DNA of 64,000 nucleotides from Bacillota bacterium (GTDB taxonomy: Bacteria; Bacillota; Bacilli; Paenibacillales; Paenibacillaceae), in NCBI GenBank assembly GCA_023386495.1, contig JAEWJS010000056.1, positions 5,434 to 69,433 on the forward strand, given 5' to 3'. The notes below the pieces were generated by a model. That model saw only the letters and a list, made by a program, of their open reading frames with translations, did not search any database and had not been told where the DNA came from. Positions within the stretch are counted from its first letter, which is position 1. Every line of letters starts with the position of its first letter. Below, piece after piece: positions 55,059 to 63,165 of the stretch. The position numbers and the translations under genes are program-made.

Positions 55059-56291
55059 TTACGAAGCGACCGTCGATTGCTCCAGCTGCGTGCGGGCTTT
55101 GCCGCCCGAGCCGATCCAGGTCTTCTTCCAGGAGCCCTGCACGATGAAGATCAGGACGACGCAGCTCAGCGCGATGCCGCTCAGGATCAGGAAGCCCGGC
55201 GTATACGAGCCGGTCGACTGATACAGGTTGCCGAGAATCTTCGGCAGGAAGTACCCGCCGACCCCGCCGGCCGCGCCGACGATGCCGGTCACGATACCGA
55301 TCTCCGCGCCGAAGCGCTGCGGTACGAGCTGGAACACCGAGCCGTTGCCTGCGCCGAGGCACATCATGCCGATGAATAAGAGGGTGGTGACGACGCCGAG
55401 CGGCGGGATCGACGAGATCGAGGCGAGCATGACCGCCGCGCCGGCGTAGAGCAGCATCAGCATCCGAATGCCGCCGATCTTATCGGCGAGCCATCCGCCG
55501 ACAGGGCGGAAGAAGCTGCCCGCGATGACGCAGAGCGTCGTGAAGTCCGCAGCCTTGACGGCGCTAAGGCCATACTGCGTATTGAAGAAAATCGTCAAGT
55601 AATTCGACAGACCGACGAAGCCGCCGAACGTCACGCTGTACAGGATGCAGAACAGCCACGCGTCACGCTGTTTCAGAATGTTGCCGTAATCGGCGAGCGT
55701 CTTCGGAGCGGGTTGGTTCGGGCTGTCCTTGGCCAGCAGCGTAAAGATGATGAATACGATCGTAATCGGAATGAGTGCAAGCGCGAATACCGTCTCCCAG
55801 CCGTATGCCAGTGCGATCCGGTTCGCGAACAGCGTCGTGAACACCGTGCCGCTGTTGCCTGCGCCGGCGATGCCCATCGCGAGGCCTTGGTATTGCGGCG
55901 GGTACCAGCGGCTGGCCAGCGGCAGCGCTGCGGCGAACGAGGCGCCGGCAACGCCGAGCAGCAAGCCTACATAATAGAGCTCATTCAGCGAGTTGACGAA
56001 CTGCCAGCCCCAGATCAGGGGCACCATCGTGATCAGCATGCCGAGCTGCGACGTGCGCTTCGGCCCGATCCGATCGGTCAGGAAGCCGAGGACGAGGCGC
56101 AGGATCGAACCGCCGAGAATCGGCAGGGCAACCAGGTTCGCCTTCTGCGCGGCATCCATCGGATAATCGCTCATGATGACGACGACGAGCGGGCCCATCA
56201 GCACCCAGATCATGAAGCTCACATCAAAATACAAGAACGCACTGAACAAGGAAGGCTTGTGACCGGTTTGCCAAAATCCCTTTTTATCCAT
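55059..56291 (-). CDS. narK: Nitrate/nitrite transporter, MFS family
   Basis: 410 aa, about 12 hydrophobic segments. The nitrate-porter signature appears in ILGGSILRLVLGFLTDRIGPKRTSQLGM (about 60-87; the conserved Arg and RIGPK loop) and again as GAGNGSVFQLVPQRFGAEIGIVTGIVGAAGGVGGYFLP (about 318-355), the second nitrate-signature helix. It would import nitrate for NasC. ATG 56291 is chosen because GAGGAG lies 9 bases upstream; an extended frame to 56483 would run through the terminator hairpin and leader. Transcription is probably controlled by the antitermination leader before it. Confidence 0.92.
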   Translation of the reverse strand: MDKKGFWQTGHKPSLFSAFLYFDVSFMIWVLMGPLVVVIMSDYPMDAAQKANLVALPILGGSILRLVLGFLTDRIGPKRTSQLGMLITMVPLIWGWQFVNSLNELYYVGLLLGVAGASFAAALPLASRWYPPQYQGLAMGIAGAGNSGTVFTTLFANRIALAYGWETVFALALIPITIVFIIFTLLAKDSPNQPAPKTLADYGNILKQRDAWLFCILYSVTFGGFVGLSNYLTIFFNTQYGLSAVKAADFTTLCVIAGSFFRPVGGWLADKIGGIRMLMLLYAGAAVMLASISSIPPLGVVTTLLFIGMMCLGAGNGSVFQLVPQRFGAEIGIVTGIVGAAGGVGGYFLPKILGNLYQSTGSYTPGFLILSGIALSCVVLIFIVQGSWKKTWIGSGGKARTQLEQSTVAS

Positions 56292-56426
56292 ACTCCATGC
56301 TCCTCTCCAAATTAGCCGATCGATTCTCTCTCTACTTGCCCATGTGATGCTCATGTTAGGTAATCCGTCTTGCCATTGCTGTTTTTGAGGGTTACAGCGC
56401 GATTGTAAGCGGATAACATGCGCGAA

Positions 56427-56493
56427 GAGGCCGCATCCCGACCCAACTGGGTGGTATGCGGCCTCATTGCCGAACGGCTGCACGTCAGTGTGC
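56427..56493 (-). promoter_or_regulatory. Candidate ANTAR antitermination leader of narK
   Basis: Reading the - strand: hairpin P1 GCAC-ACTGAC-GTGC (56493-56480), a 7-base linker, hairpin P2 CGGC-AATGAG-GCCG (56472-56459), then a terminator-like hairpin GAGGCCGCAT/ATGCGGCCTC (56465-56427) whose 5' arm overlaps P2. Both loops have six bases with A at position 1 and G at position 4, the known ANTAR recognition rule. Formation of P2 would prevent the terminator. The run after the stem is only weakly T-rich. Confidence 0.75.
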
Positions 56494-56511
56494 TTGCCGA
56501 GTGAATATCAT

Positions 56512-56527
56512 GTCACATCTTTGTGAC
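56512..56527. promoter_or_regulatory. Additional small hairpin in the narK leader
   Basis: GTCAC-N6-GTGAC; on the transcribed strand its loop is AAAGAT. It is upstream of P1 and could be an accessory structure or a DNA operator. Confidence 0.35.
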
Positions 56528-56581
56528 GTCCTTGCGCGAATCGCCACCCTATTGCGCGGTTTTCGATTCGCCTTGATATGC

Positions 56582-56611
56582 ATTATATGCGAGGTGGGAA
56601 TTACATGTCAA
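56582..56611 (-). promoter_or_regulatory. Sigma-A promoter of the narK leader
   Basis: On the - strand TTGACA (56611-56606), 18-base spacer, TATAAT (56587-56582); start near 56575, giving a leader of about 280 bases. Confidence 0.8.
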
Positions 56612-56663
56612 TATACCTCACACAAGTTTTCAGGAATACATGATAAGTTCGTCGTTCCCTTTC

Positions 56664-57221
56664 CTAACCGTGAATCAATTGGTACACCTTCACGATCGAT
56701 GCCGCGATATCGCCGATTCGCTTGCGTTCATTCATCGCCTGCTTACGCAGAAAATCATACGCCTCCGCCTCCGAGATTCCCTTGATCTCGCAGAGGACGG
56801 CCTTCGCCTGGTCGATCCACTTGCGCTCCTCGAGCCGCTGCAGCAGCTGCTCGCGCTCCTCCGTCCAGTGCTTGCGCTGCTGGAACGTGCGCAATCCCCA
56901 TCGCAGTGCATACTGCATCTCCGTAGTCGTCATGGATGCGAACAGGACCCCGTCCATCGCATAGCCCCACTCCATCTCCTTCGGGCAACTCTCCTCCGAG
57001 CATAACCACAGAATCGGAAGCTTCCGCATGCCGGCAACCTTGGATTCCCAATTGCGCAGCCTCTCCATCGGAACATGGAGCACGACGGCATCCGCGCTTT
57101 CGATCAGAGGGCGAAGCTCTTGTTCGGTCTTGCAGCGGTGCAGGGTGCGGCAATTGTTCAGCAGACTCTGGAACGTCACGAGCCGGACGGCGTCGTCGAC
57201 GAGCAGAATCGATCTCAGCAT
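56664..57221 (-). CDS. ANTAR-domain antitermination regulator with degenerate receiver
   Basis: 185 aa. The N-terminal part (1-115) looks like a receiver (MLRSILLVDDAVRL), but the phosphoacceptor position reads VVLHVPME with His instead of Asp, and the conserved Lys-Pro is replaced (GVLFASMT). The C-terminal ANTAR domain (about 125-185) has the three-helix pattern QLLQRLEERKWIDQAKAVLCEIKGISEAEAYDFLRKQAMNERKRIGDIAASIV, which binds dual-hexaloop RNA. It sits between the two operons whose leaders contain such hairpins, so it is the probable activator of nitrate and nitrite reductase expression, comparable in role to NasR/NasT. The input signal is unknown. Confidence 0.88.
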   Translation of the reverse strand: MLRSILLVDDAVRLVTFQSLLNNCRTLHRCKTEQELRPLIESADAVVLHVPMERLRNWESKVAGMRKLPILWLCSEESCPKEMEWGYAMDGVLFASMTTTEMQYALRWGLRTFQQRKHWTEEREQLLQRLEERKWIDQAKAVLCEIKGISEAEAYDFLRKQAMNERKRIGDIAASIVKVYQLIHG

Positions 57222-57326
57222 GAAACCACCTCACCTTGACTTGAATCGAATGTAAGTAAATATAACATATAATTCCGATACTGTCGACGGATATCCGCCG
57301 TAATCCGCTTATTTGTGTTAGCTATA

Positions 57327-57355
57327 TTGACACACTCCATCATTCGTTCTATAAT
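57327..57355 (+). promoter_or_regulatory. Consensus sigma-A promoter of the nirB operon
   Basis: TTGACA (57327-57332), 17-base spacer, TATAAT (57350-57355): a perfect consensus. The start near 57362 gives a leader of about 145 bases. Such a strong promoter suggests control after initiation. Confidence 0.88.
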
Positions 57356-57393
57356 TTCTTCATATTGATCGTCTAATTACCACTATACAGCTT

Positions 57394-57465
57394 GCGGCAC
57401 AACGGCGTGCCAGCGGCTGCGGCAATGGAGCCTGTCCCTTCTCGCGAAGAAGGGATGGGCTTTTT
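57394..57465 (+). promoter_or_regulatory. Candidate ANTAR antitermination leader of nirB
   Basis: P1 is GGCAC-AACGGC-GTGCC (57396-57411), and P2 is GGC-AATGGA-GCC (57421-57432) with weaker outer pairing. Both loops have six bases with A1 and G4. P2's 3' arm is the first part of an intrinsic terminator: 57430-57442 pairs with 57448-57460, followed by TTTTT. Binding of the ANTAR protein to P1/P2 would block the terminator and let transcription enter nirB. Confidence 0.8.
57430..57465 (+). terminator. Leader terminator upstream of nirB
   Basis: TCCCTTCT and AGAAGGGA core with GCC/GGC extension, then five Ts, 41 bases before the nirB start. Its position inside the leader implies conditional termination. 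Confidence 0.85.
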
Positions 57466-57505
57466 ATGTTCAATAACGATGCAGTACAGGAGGAGAGACA
57501 GGAGT

Positions 57506-59992
57506 ATGAAGAAGAAACTTGTCATGATCGGGAACGGGATGGCCGGCGTATCATTCGTGGAACAGCTGCTGAAGCTGAACCCGAATCGCTATGAGATTAC
57601 GATCATCGGGGCAGAGCCTCATCCGAACTATAACCGCATCATGCTGTCGTCCGTGCTGGCAGGCGACGCGAGCATGCAGGATATCGTGCTGAACGACTGG
57701 GATTGGTACCGCACCAACCAGATTCAGCTGCATGCGGGCCAGATCGCTACAGGGATCGATACGGTGAAGCAGACGGTCACGACGGACAAAGGCCTGGTCG
57801 TCCCTTACGACGATCTCGTGCTCGCGACCGGCTCGCTGCCGTTCATGCTCCCGCTGCCGGGCGCGGATAAGGAAGGCGTCATCGCGTTCCGCGATATTAA
57901 GGACTGTGAGACGATGATCGACGCGTCGCGGAAGTATCGCAAAGCGCTCGTTATCGGCGGCGGCCTGCTCGGCCTCGAAGCGGCTCGAGGCCTGCTGAAC
58001 CTGAAGATGGAAGTCAGCGTCGTGCATATTTTCGATACGATTATGGAACGTCAGCTCGATCCGACCGCATCCCGCATGCTGCAAGCCGAGCTGGAGCGTC
58101 AGGGCATCAACTTCCTGCTCGAGAAGCAGTCGGACTCGATCATCGGCAAGAAGCGCGTCGCCGGCCTTAAGTTCAAGGACGGCACGCATGCCGATGCGGA
58201 CTTGATCGTCATGGCGGTCGGCATTCGGCCGAACGTGCAGCTGGCGAAGGACAGCGGCGTCGAGGTGAATCGCGGCATCGTGGTCAATGACTTGATGCAG
58301 ACGAACATCCCGAATATTTACTCGGTCGGCGAGTGCGCGGAGCATCGCGGCATCGCCTACGGACTTGTCGCCCCGCTCTACGAACAGGGCGCCGTGCTTG
58401 CGAAGCACCTGGCTGGATCCGTGACGGACGGCTACCAAGGTTCGGTCGTCTCGACCAAGCTGAAGGTGTCCGGCGTGAATGTGTTCTCCGCGGGCCGCTT
58501 CACCGACGAGCCGGGCACGCAGGCGCTGCGCGTGCAGGACGATATCGAAGGCATCTATAAGAAGGTCGTCTTCCAGGACGGCAAAGTAATCGGCGCCGTA
58601 TTGTTCGGCGACACGTCGGAGGGCTCGCGCCTGTTCTCGCTCATTCGGAGCGGAGAGGACTTCGGCGGCCGGGAAAAAGAAGTGCTCTTCGGTGCAGGCG
58701 GCGGTGGCGGCGGCGCGAAGCAGAGCACGGCCGACCTGGTCGCGGCGATGAGCGGCGACGAGATCGTCTGCGGCTGCAACGGCGTCACGAAGGACACGAT
58801 TCTCGAGGCGATCACCGAGAAGGGCTGCGTCAGCGTGAACGAGATTAAGGCGTGCACAAAGGCATCCGGGTCTTGCGGCGGCTGCAAACCGCTCGTCGAG
58901 GGCATTCTGCTGGCGGCGCTCGGCGCGGACAACGTGACGGCCGTTAAGGAAGGCATCTGCGGCTGCACGACGCACACGCGGGATGACGTCGTCGAAGCGA
59001 TCAAGTCGATGCGCCTCACGACGACGAAGGAAGTCATGCACGTGCTGGAGTGGAACAATGCGGAGGGCTGCTCCAAGTGCCGCCCGGCGCTGAACTATTA
59101 CCTCGGCATGGTGTGGCCGGAGGAGCATGAGGACGAACTCGAATCGCGCTTCGTGAACGAGCGGAACCATGCGAACATTCAGAAGGACGGCACGTTCTCG
59201 GTCGTGCCTCGGATCTACGGCGGCGTGACGACGCCGGAAGACCTGAAGCGGATCGCGGAGGTGGCAGGCAAGTACAACGTACCGTTGGTCAAAATCACCG
59301 GCGGACAGCGGATCGACCTCTTGGGCGTGAAGAAAGAAGACCTGCCGAACATGTGGAAGGAGCTCGACATGCCGTCTGGTTACGCGTACGGCAAGTCGCT
59401 CCGGACCGTGAAGACCTGCGTCGGCAACACGTTCTGCCGCTTCGGCACGCAGGATTCGATCAAGATGGGCATCGACATGGAGAAGAAATTCGAGCGGCTC
59501 AATACGCCGCATAAGGTGAAGCTCGCCGTGTCCGGCTGTCCGCGTAACTGTGCGGAAGCGACGATCAAGGACCTCGGCGTCGTCGCGATCGACGGCGGCT
59601 GGGAGCTCTACGTCGGCGGCAACGGGGGCACGAAGCTCCGCGCCGCAGACCTGCTCGTCAAGGTGAAGACGGAGGAGGAAGTGCTCGAGTGGACGGGCGC
59701 GTACCTGCAGTATTACCGCGAGACGGCGCATTATCTGGAGCGCACGAGCGAGTGGATTAACCGCGTCGGCCTGGAGCATGTGAAGACGGCGCTGGCTGAG
59801 CAGCAGGAGCGCATCGCGCTGGTCGACCGGATCGACAAGACGCTGGGCCTGCAGCAGGATCCTTGGAAGCAGATCATCGAGAATGCGGACCTGAGCAGCG
59901 CGTTCGAAGCGCTGACGGCTCCCGTGAGCCCGGAGGCCGCGGCGGCAGGCGACGGCGAGAGTACCAAGGCGCTGCTGCAAGACAAAGAGTAA
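57506..59992 (+). CDS. nirB: Assimilatory nitrite reductase [NAD(P)H] large subunit
   Basis: 828 aa, reducing nitrite to ammonium. In order: FAD-binding GNGMAGVSFVEQLL (about 8), NAD-binding VIGGGLLGLEAARGL (about 150), BFD-like [2Fe-2S] Cys clusters (CGCNG, CGGCKP, then CGCTTHTRDD and CSKCRPALNYYLG), a ferredoxin-like half-domain, and the sirohaem/[4Fe-4S] Cys set (TCVGNTFCRFG and SGCPRNCAEA). ATG 57506 is chosen over the upstream frame because AGGAGG lies 11 bases before it and the leader terminator must stay untranslated. First gene of nirB-nirD-hemD-sumT. Confidence 0.95.
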   Translation: MKKKLVMIGNGMAGVSFVEQLLKLNPNRYEITIIGAEPHPNYNRIMLSSVLAGDASMQDIVLNDWDWYRTNQIQLHAGQIATGIDTVKQTVTTDKGLVVPYDDLVLATGSLPFMLPLPGADKEGVIAFRDIKDCETMIDASRKYRKALVIGGGLLGLEAARGLLNLKMEVSVVHIFDTIMERQLDPTASRMLQAELERQGINFLLEKQSDSIIGKKRVAGLKFKDGTHADADLIVMAVGIRPNVQLAKDSGVEVNRGIVVNDLMQTNIPNIYSVGECAEHRGIAYGLVAPLYEQGAVLAKHLAGSVTDGYQGSVVSTKLKVSGVNVFSAGRFTDEPGTQALRVQDDIEGIYKKVVFQDGKVIGAVLFGDTSEGSRLFSLIRSGEDFGGREKEVLFGAGGGGGGAKQSTADLVAAMSGDEIVCGCNGVTKDTILEAITEKGCVSVNEIKACTKASGSCGGCKPLVEGILLAALGADNVTAVKEGICGCTTHTRDDVVEAIKSMRLTTTKEVMHVLEWNNAEGCSKCRPALNYYLGMVWPEEHEDELESRFVNERNHANIQKDGTFSVVPRIYGGVTTPEDLKRIAEVAGKYNVPLVKITGGQRIDLLGVKKEDLPNMWKELDMPSGYAYGKSLRTVKTCVGNTFCRFGTQDSIKMGIDMEKKFERLNTPHKVKLAVSGCPRNCAEATIKDLGVVAIDGGWELYVGGNGGTKLRAADLLVKVKTEEEVLEWTGAYLQYYRETAHYLERTSEWINRVGLEHVKTALAEQQERIALVDRIDKTLGLQQDPWKQIIENADLSSAFEALTAPVSPEAAAAGDGESTKALLQDKE

Positions 59993-60088
59993 CGGATTCT
60001 AGGCTAGCATGAATACGAATAAATTCCGGTCGCTTGCCCGCGCGAAGGCTGCTGCGGATCGCAAGCGATCGATGGAGGGATAACGATT

Positions 60089-60421
60089 ATGCAAATGCAT
60101 CGAATTGGCCACATCTCGGAGTTCCCGGAACGGCGAGGACGCGTCATTCGCGTCGGCGAGCTGGAGCTGGCAATGTTCAAGCTGTCCGACGGCAGCGTGA
60201 AGGCCGTTGAGAACCGCTGTCCGCACAAGAACGGTAAGCTGGCGGAAGGCATCGTATGCGATCATCACGTCTACTGCCCGCTGCACGATTGGAAGATCGA
60301 TCTCCACGACGGCCTCGTGCAGGCGCCTGACGAAGGCTGCGTCGCGACCTACACGGTAACGGTGGATGAAGAGGGGCATGTCCATCTGGGCCTGGATGAC
60401 GTACAATCATTAGTATCCTAG
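60089..60421 (+). CDS. nirD: Nitrite reductase small subunit (Rieske-type)
   Basis: 110 aa. The Rieske [2Fe-2S] ligands are visible as CPHKNGKLAEG and CPLHDWKIDL (C-x-H and C-x2-H). It pairs with NirB. GGAGGG lies about 11 bases upstream of ATG 60089. The gap of about 95 bases after nirB has no terminator, so it is in the same operon. Confidence 0.93.
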   Translation: MQMHRIGHISEFPERRGRVIRVGELELAMFKLSDGSVKAVENRCPHKNGKLAEGIVCDHHVYCPLHDWKIDLHDGLVQAPDEGCVATYTVTVDEEGHVHLGLDDVQSLVS

Positions 60422-60511
60422 GGACCGCTTGTGATTGCGATGTGTTGTTTCGGCACTGACAAGCGGTTATCTGGAACGAACTTGAGTGAACAACAAGGAG
60501 GCGGCTGGCTT

Positions 60512-61417
60512 ATGGCACGCTTGGAGAACCGTTTGATTGCCGTCACGGGTCCGCGCAAGGCGGAAGAGCTCAGCCGAATGATCGAGAAATTCGGCGGGCA
60601 GGCCTTGATCCGGCCGGCGCAGGGGACCGTCTTTCTCGATGATTCTTTTATCGAGCAGCAATTAAGGAAGCTGATCGAGCAGCCGGCCGACTGGATCGTC
60701 TTGACGACGGGCGTCGGCACCGATGCGCTGATGACGACCGCGCAGAGCCTCGGACTCGCCGACGAGCTGCTAGGCGCGCTTCGCCGCATGCGGATCGCGG
60801 CCCGCGGGTATAAGACGGTCAACGCGCTCAAGAAGCTGGGCCTCACGGCAGAGGTTAGAGACTACGACGGAACGACGGCGGGGCTGCTCGACGAGTTGTC
60901 GGCGCATGACCTGCGAGGCAAGCGAATCGCCCTGCAGCTCTATGGCGATCCTGCGCCGCGCGTCACGATGGCGCTGACGGCAAGAGGGGCCCGGTGCGAG
61001 GAGTTGCTTCCTTACCGCCATGTGCCGCCAGAAGGCAATGTCGCCAGACGATTGGTCGACGAGATCGCGGCTTATGCGCTGGACGCGGTGGCTTTTACCA
61101 GTACGGTGCAGGTCCGATATGTCATGAGTACCGCGCTCCGGCTAGGCAAGCTGCAAGAGGTGCTGACAGCGTTCGAGACCGGCGTGCTGGCCGTTGCGGT
61201 AGGCAAAGTAACCGCGGAGACCCTGTACGAGGAAGGCGTCCATCGCGTCCTCTACCCGGAGGAAGAGCGGATGGGCAGCATGGTCGTGGCGATGTCGCGC
61301 TACTTCGGCGGGGGACTCTCGTCCGAGGAGGAAGCGGCAAGCAAGGCAGTGACCGGCGAGTGCGCGGCGGCGGGCTCTGAGGCGAACCAGACCGAGACGC
61401 GCGTCGGCGGTGAGTAA
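60512..61417 (+). CDS. hemD: Uroporphyrinogen-III synthase family protein
   Basis: 301 aa. Typical HemD features are weakly conserved but present: VTGPRKAEELSRMIEKFGG near the start, IVLTTGVGTDALM (about 68-80), LYGDPAPRVTMALTARGARCEELLPYRHVPP (about 155-185), and DAVAFTSTVQVRYVM followed by AVGKVTAETLYEEGV (about 195-250). It provides uroporphyrinogen III, the sirohaem precursor needed by NirB. ATG 60512 follows AAGGAGG. The C-terminal 30 residues are Glu/Ala-rich. A HemD copy in a nitrite-reductase operon is known in Bacilli. Confidence 0.85.
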   Translation: MARLENRLIAVTGPRKAEELSRMIEKFGGQALIRPAQGTVFLDDSFIEQQLRKLIEQPADWIVLTTGVGTDALMTTAQSLGLADELLGALRRMRIAARGYKTVNALKKLGLTAEVRDYDGTTAGLLDELSAHDLRGKRIALQLYGDPAPRVTMALTARGARCEELLPYRHVPPEGNVARRLVDEIAAYALDAVAFTSTVQVRYVMSTALRLGKLQEVLTAFETGVLAVAVGKVTAETLYEEGVHRVLYPEEERMGSMVVAMSRYFGGGLSSEEEAASKAVTGECAAAGSEANQTETRVGGE

Positions 61418-61467
61418 ATAGAAGGTGATCGGAACGTATACGGCAGATGAATGGAGGAGGGGTGACG

Positions 61468-62262
61468 ATGAGCATGAGCGCAATGCACGATAACCAAGGC
61501 TTCGTCTACTTGACGGGTGCAGGACCCGGCGATCCGAAGCTCATCACGGTCCGCGGACTCGAGACGATCCGGCTGGCGGATGTATTGATCTACGACAGGC
61601 TCGTATCGGAAGAACTGGTCGCGGCAGCCGCGCCGCATGCAGAGCTCATCTATGTCGGCAAGGCTTCCGGCCATCATACGATGAAGCAGTCGGACATTAA
61701 CGACCTGATCGCCGAACATGCGCTTCGCGGACGCGTCGTCACGAGGCTGAAGGGCGGGGACCCGTTCGTCTTCGGCCGCGGCGGCGAAGAGGCGCAGCAT
61801 CTGGCAGCGCTCGGCATCGGATTCGAGATCGTGCCCGGCATCTCGTCCTGCATCGCCGCGCCTGCTTATGCGGGCATCCCGGTGACGCACCGTAACCTGG
61901 CGGCGTCGTTCGCCGTCATCACCGGGCACGAGTGCGTAGGCAAAAGCGGCGCCAGCGTCGACTGGGCTTGGGCCGCAGGCGCGGAGACGCTGGTCGTGCT
62001 GATGGGGCTTGCCCAGCTTCCGCATATCGTGGAGCGCTTGACCGCGCACGGCCGAGCCGGCGATACGCCGATCGCGCTCATCCAGAGCGGCACGCGCGAT
62101 TCGCAGCGCGTCGTCGTCGGCACGCTGGCAGGGATCGAAAGCGAGCCGGACGTGCGCACATTGACGAGTCCGGTCGCGATCGTCATCGGGCCGGTTGTCG
62201 CAATGCGGGAGCATCTCGCATGGCGCGAGGTCGAGAAGACGATCCTCTCGCACGCCGTATAG
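61468..62262 (+). CDS. cobA: Uroporphyrinogen-III C-methyltransferase (SUMT)
   Basis: 264 aa SAM-dependent enzyme making precorrin-2 for sirohaem. VYLTGAGPGDPKLITVRGLE (about 13-32), YDRLVSEEL, YVGKASGHHTMKQSDIN, RLKGGDPFVFGRGGEEA and VPGISSCIAAPAYAGIPVTHR are hallmark SUMT motifs. ATG 61468 is preferred because GGAGGAGGGG precedes it; ATG 61447 lies before that site. Last gene of the operon, with a terminator downstream. A ferrochelatase/dehydrogenase is not in the window. Confidence 0.93.
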   Translation: MSMSAMHDNQGFVYLTGAGPGDPKLITVRGLETIRLADVLIYDRLVSEELVAAAAPHAELIYVGKASGHHTMKQSDINDLIAEHALRGRVVTRLKGGDPFVFGRGGEEAQHLAALGIGFEIVPGISSCIAAPAYAGIPVTHRNLAASFAVITGHECVGKSGASVDWAWAAGAETLVVLMGLAQLPHIVERLTAHGRAGDTPIALIQSGTRDSQRVVVGTLAGIESEPDVRTLTSPVAIVIGPVVAMREHLAWREVEKTILSHAV

Positions 62263-62297
62263 CGTGAATGGCAGTACTCGTTTACCATATTCGTGAA

Positions 62298-62327
62298 GGA
62301 TTCCGAGCGATTCGGGATTCTTTTTTT
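62298..62327 (+). terminator. Terminator of the nirB operon
   Basis: GGATTCCGA (62298-62306) pairs with TCGGGATTC (62312-62320), including two wobbles, followed by seven Ts. Confidence 0.85.
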
Positions 62328-62379
62328 GTGTTCTGGCGTGTGTGGAGCGGGCAGCCGGTAGGGAGGCCTGCCGTGCCGC

Positions 62380-62408
62380 TTGCCAATGGCGATTCGCTGC
62401 TGTAGACT
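62380..62408 (+). promoter_or_regulatory. Sigma-A promoter of the SMR pair
   Basis: TTGCCA (62380-62385), 17-base spacer, TAGACT (62403-62408). No guanidine-riboswitch-like structure was recognised in the short leader. Confidence 0.6.
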
Positions 62409-62455
62409 GTCCCTGACATCAATGCCATCGGCTAGAGAGAGGATGACGCCATACA

Positions 62456-62812
62456 ATGGGATGGTTGTACTTATTAGTTGCAGGCCTGATCGAGATCGCT
62501 TGGGCGTACGGGCTGAAGCTATCGGAAGGCTTCACACAGCCGCTGCCCAGCGCGCTTACGGTCGTCGGCTTGACGGCTAGCTTCGTGCTGTTCGCGCAGG
62601 CGATGCGGACCATCGAGATCGGCACCGCGTACGCGGTATTCACCGGAATCGGCACGGCGGGCACCGTCGTGATCGGCATCGCGCTTCTGGATGAGCCTGT
62701 ATCATGGCTGCGCATGCTGTTCGTCGTGTTGTTGATAGCAGGGATTATCGGGCTGAAAATGGTTTCGGCCGAACCTGCGGCAGACAACGTTGATCCGGAA
62801 GGGGGGCGGTAG
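62456..62812 (+). CDS. SMR family transporter, subunit 1
   Basis: 118 aa, four hydrophobic segments. The essential membrane Glu is in GLIEIAWAYGLKLSEG (about 10-25), and TIEIGTAYAVFTGIGTAGTVVIG is the SMR signature. These transporters exchange protons for cations such as quaternary ammonium compounds or guanidinium. It pairs with the next gene (2-base gap), as in EbrAB/YkkCD-type heterodimers. Substrate unknown. Confidence 0.9.
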   Translation: MGWLYLLVAGLIEIAWAYGLKLSEGFTQPLPSALTVVGLTASFVLFAQAMRTIEIGTAYAVFTGIGTAGTVVIGIALLDEPVSWLRMLFVVLLIAGIIGLKMVSAEPAADNVDPEGGR

Positions 62813-62814
62813 GG

Positions 62815-63138
62815 GTGGAATGGATATATCTCTTACTGTCCGGCCTCGGCGAGATCGGCTTCGTGACATGCATGAAGCTGTCGGACGGGTTCAAAAAGTG
62901 GAAGTGGACAGCCGGCTCTGTGTTGAGCGGTGGCCTGAGCTTCTTCTTGTTGTCGATGGCACTGAAGGATATCCCGATGAGCACGGCGTACGGGATCTGG
63001 ACCGGCATCGGCGCGGCCGGCAGCGTGCTGCTCGGCATGCTGCTCTTCAACGAATCGCGTGACCGGCGCAAGCTGCTGTTCATCGCGATGATCGTGATCG
63101 GCGTCGGCGGTCTGCGAATGGTCGGGGGCGGGCACTGA
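62815..63138 (+). CDS. SMR family transporter, subunit 2
   Basis: 107 aa starting at GTG 62815 (MEWIYLLLSGLGEIGF). Four hydrophobic segments, membrane Glu in GLGEIGFVTCMKLSDG (about 10-25), and IPMSTAYGIWTGIGAAGSVLLG. Sequence differs enough from its neighbour to suggest a dedicated heterodimer with opposite topology. Confidence 0.9.
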   Translation: MEWIYLLLSGLGEIGFVTCMKLSDGFKKWKWTAGSVLSGGLSFFLLSMALKDIPMSTAYGIWTGIGAAGSVLLGMLLFNESRDRRKLLFIAMIVIGVGGLRMVGGGH

Positions 63139-63165
63139 GCTAGGATGGGCTGCTGCACCCTTGGA

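Noticed and set aside
56292..56483. N-terminal extension of NarK
   Set aside because: It would translate the leader terminator and P2 hairpin; the ATG at 56291 has a ribosome site and gives the usual NarK N-terminus.
57551..59980. 809-codon - strand frame antisense to nirB
   Set aside because: His/Arg/Leu-rich shadow of a GC-rich gene; nirB motifs are unambiguous on the + strand.
60424..60445. Copy of the 3.3-3.7 kb repeat arm near the hemD start
   Set aside because: Only about 17 bases resemble GCTTGTGATCGCGATGT; too short to call a repeat copy without a genome search.
62330..62456. Guanidine riboswitch before the SMR pair
   Set aside because: No ACGR-loop hairpin pair or ykkC-type conserved boxes could be found in the short leader.
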